DNA from: Lamellibrachia columna
Lineage: Eukaryota; Annelida; Polychaeta; Sabellida; Siboglinidae
DNA: 64,000 nt
Direction: 5' to 3'
Assembly (NCBI GenBank): GCA_963662155.1
Contig: OY759261.1
Location: forward strand, 52,068,000 to 52,131,999
Below the pieces are notes generated by a model. That model was not told the DNA's origin, ran no database searches, and saw only the letters and a program-made list of their open reading frames with translations. Of the stretch, positions 62,670 through 64,000 are shown piece by piece (position 1 is the stretch's first letter; each line of letters starts with the position of its first letter). The translations under genes and the position numbers were made by a program.

Positions 62670-63426
62670 TTGAATTTCATTGTAACATGTACACAAAAAG
62701 TTATAATGTTCACATTTTAAATAGGTCAACAAAGAGAAGGCTTGGAAAAGATGTGTGGCTGTAAACGAGATGCCGCTGTTGGGTGACCTCTATTAGCGAT
62801 TTCTGTATTGATGCCAGCAAAAGTGCATTTATATACATTTATTAAACACACAGTGTTCATAAATGGATATATGGTGATGGCGATTTTGTAAATATAATTC
62901 AGTTGTTAAAGTAATGTTTCCAACCACAAAAATATATACGCTTAACGGTTTCACTGCCGTCAGATACTGTCATTTTGAACTTCTCAGACTTTGCTTAAAA
63001 TCAGTGATAATGTCATTTCCTGTCAGTTATACACACATCGTTGTCTGCATAGGTAAGTAAATGACATTCGCTTATATCATAATACAATAACGTCGTAGAC
63101 ATCTCATTGTACCAGATCTGTCACAGCAATTGCGAGACAATGTGCTACACTGACATCTATGAACTGTATTGGAAATGCCCGCACCACAATAAACTGGTTT
63201 TTCACATTCTTCAAACATCAGGTGTAACATCAGGTGTAACGTCAGGTGTAACATCGTTACGATTCCAAACCATAATAATAAGATATCTGCATGAATTTAC
63301 ACTGACCAGATACATTTTATATGTGCACGAAATTGAGCTTACATTATTATAATTTAAATATAAATGAAATATGTTGCCCCCTAGCGTTCAGCGTTGTTAT
63401 GGATTTGTGGTGTAAACAGGGGTGAC
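62670..63426. other. unrecognised AT-rich region
   Basis: Contains an 11-bp repeat ATCAGGTGTAAC/ACGTCAGGTGT, three copies at 63219-63252. ATATGTTGCCCCCTAGCG at 63369 shares 16 bases with 51893-51908. No gene recognised. Confidence 0.4.
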
Positions 63427-63940
63427 TAGCTATCATTTCACTTTTGGTCGTAGGCCGTGCAGAACGTAATGAGCTATCATTTCACTTTTGGTCGTAGGCC
63501 GTGCAGAACGTAATGAGCTATCATTTCACTTTTGGTCGTAGGCCGTGCAGAACGTAAAGAGCTATCATTTCACTTTTGGTCGTAGGCCGTGCAGAACGTA
63601 ATGAGCTATCATTTCACTTTTGGTCGTAGGCCGTGCAGAACGTAATGAGCTATCATTTCACTTTTGATCGTAGGCCGTGCAGAACGTAATGAGCTATCAT
63701 TTCACAGACGTTTGCCGTAGGCTGTAGATGAGATGAAGGGCTACAATTGCAATTGATGGACTGTGATTGCCCATGTTTTTGTCGAAGGCCATGCTGGACA
63801 TGGTGGGCTATCATAGCACTGACGTTTGCCATAGGCGGTGCACGACGTGATGGGCTATAGCAGCACTGACGTTTTCCTTGAGCCTTGCACGATCTGATGG
63901 TATATCATTGCACTGACGTTTGCTGTAGGCCGTGCACGAC
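63427..63940. repeat. 44-bp minisatellite, 6.3 homogeneous then about 4 diverged copies
   Basis: Homogeneous units TAGCTATCATTTCACTTTTG, GTCGTAGGCCGTGCAGAACG, TAAT run from 63427 to 63705. Diverged relatives (GGGCTATCATAGCACTGACG, TTTGCCATAGGCGGTGCACG, ACGTGAT) continue to about 63940 with a slightly longer period. Confidence 0.92.
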
Positions 63941-64000
63941 CTAATGAGCAATCAATGAACATGTGTTTTCCGTAGAGTGTGTATGAGTTAGCAGCTGTCA

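Overview
This window looks like nuclear DNA from an invertebrate animal. Coding is very sparse, LINE, SINE and DNA-transposon relics are abundant, and an unusual share of the sequence is tandem repeat. By my own coordinate sums, roughly 45% of the 64 kb is micro-, mini- or satellite array. The lineage cannot be fixed from the sequence. The CR1-like LINE, the tRNA-derived SINEs and an activin-type ligand whose second half lies on one exon would suit a marine invertebrate such as an annelid or mollusc, but that is inference.

Only one host gene can be supported: the 3' coding exon of an activin/inhibin-beta-like TGF-beta family ligand (16331-17367, +). It carries the end of the propeptide, a basic linker, an RQRR furin-type site and a cystine-knot domain, followed by a 3' UTR with a SINE and an AATAAA. 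Its 5' exon(s) are not recognisable here. The exon lacks the third cysteine of the knot in frame, but a cysteine with the right spacing sits in the next frame, which points to a pair of local indels or an assembly error.

Layout. 0-5.3 kb: a 23-bp minisatellite, an L2-like LINE 3' end, a 5'-truncated CR1-like LINE (minus strand), a second 23-bp minisatellite and a 705-bp hAT-like non-autonomous element with 8-bp target-site duplications. 5.3-15.5 kb: microsatellites, short minisatellites and unrecognised DNA. 15.5-17.8 kb: a 92-bp array, a SINE and the activin-like exon. 17.8-33 kb: many arrays, a decayed integrase-like region, an RTE-like LINE end, a 307-bp palindromic TA-flanked MITE, an L2-like LINE end, and LINE copies. 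33.7-51.9 kb: a satellite block made of 15-bp, 70-bp, 63-bp and 42-bp arrays separated by short unique spacers. 52-64 kb: further 41-, 56-, 71-, 60-, 31-, 39- and 44-bp arrays, long TA and TG tracts, a BED zinc-finger relic of an hAT transposase, and SINEs.

The most interesting structural result is that two otherwise unrelated arrays, the 82-copy 63-bp satellite at 41.0-46.2 kb and the 23-bp minisatellite at 32.6-33.0 kb, can both be aligned to the 3' UTR of the same CR1-like LINE family. Each lies inside a copy of that LINE, between its degenerate ORF end and its terminal TTAAAT motif. This suggests that LINE 3' UTRs seed satellites here. The very long open frames within the large arrays (up to about 1,740 codons) follow from unit lengths divisible by three and lack ATG starts, so I do not annotate them as genes.
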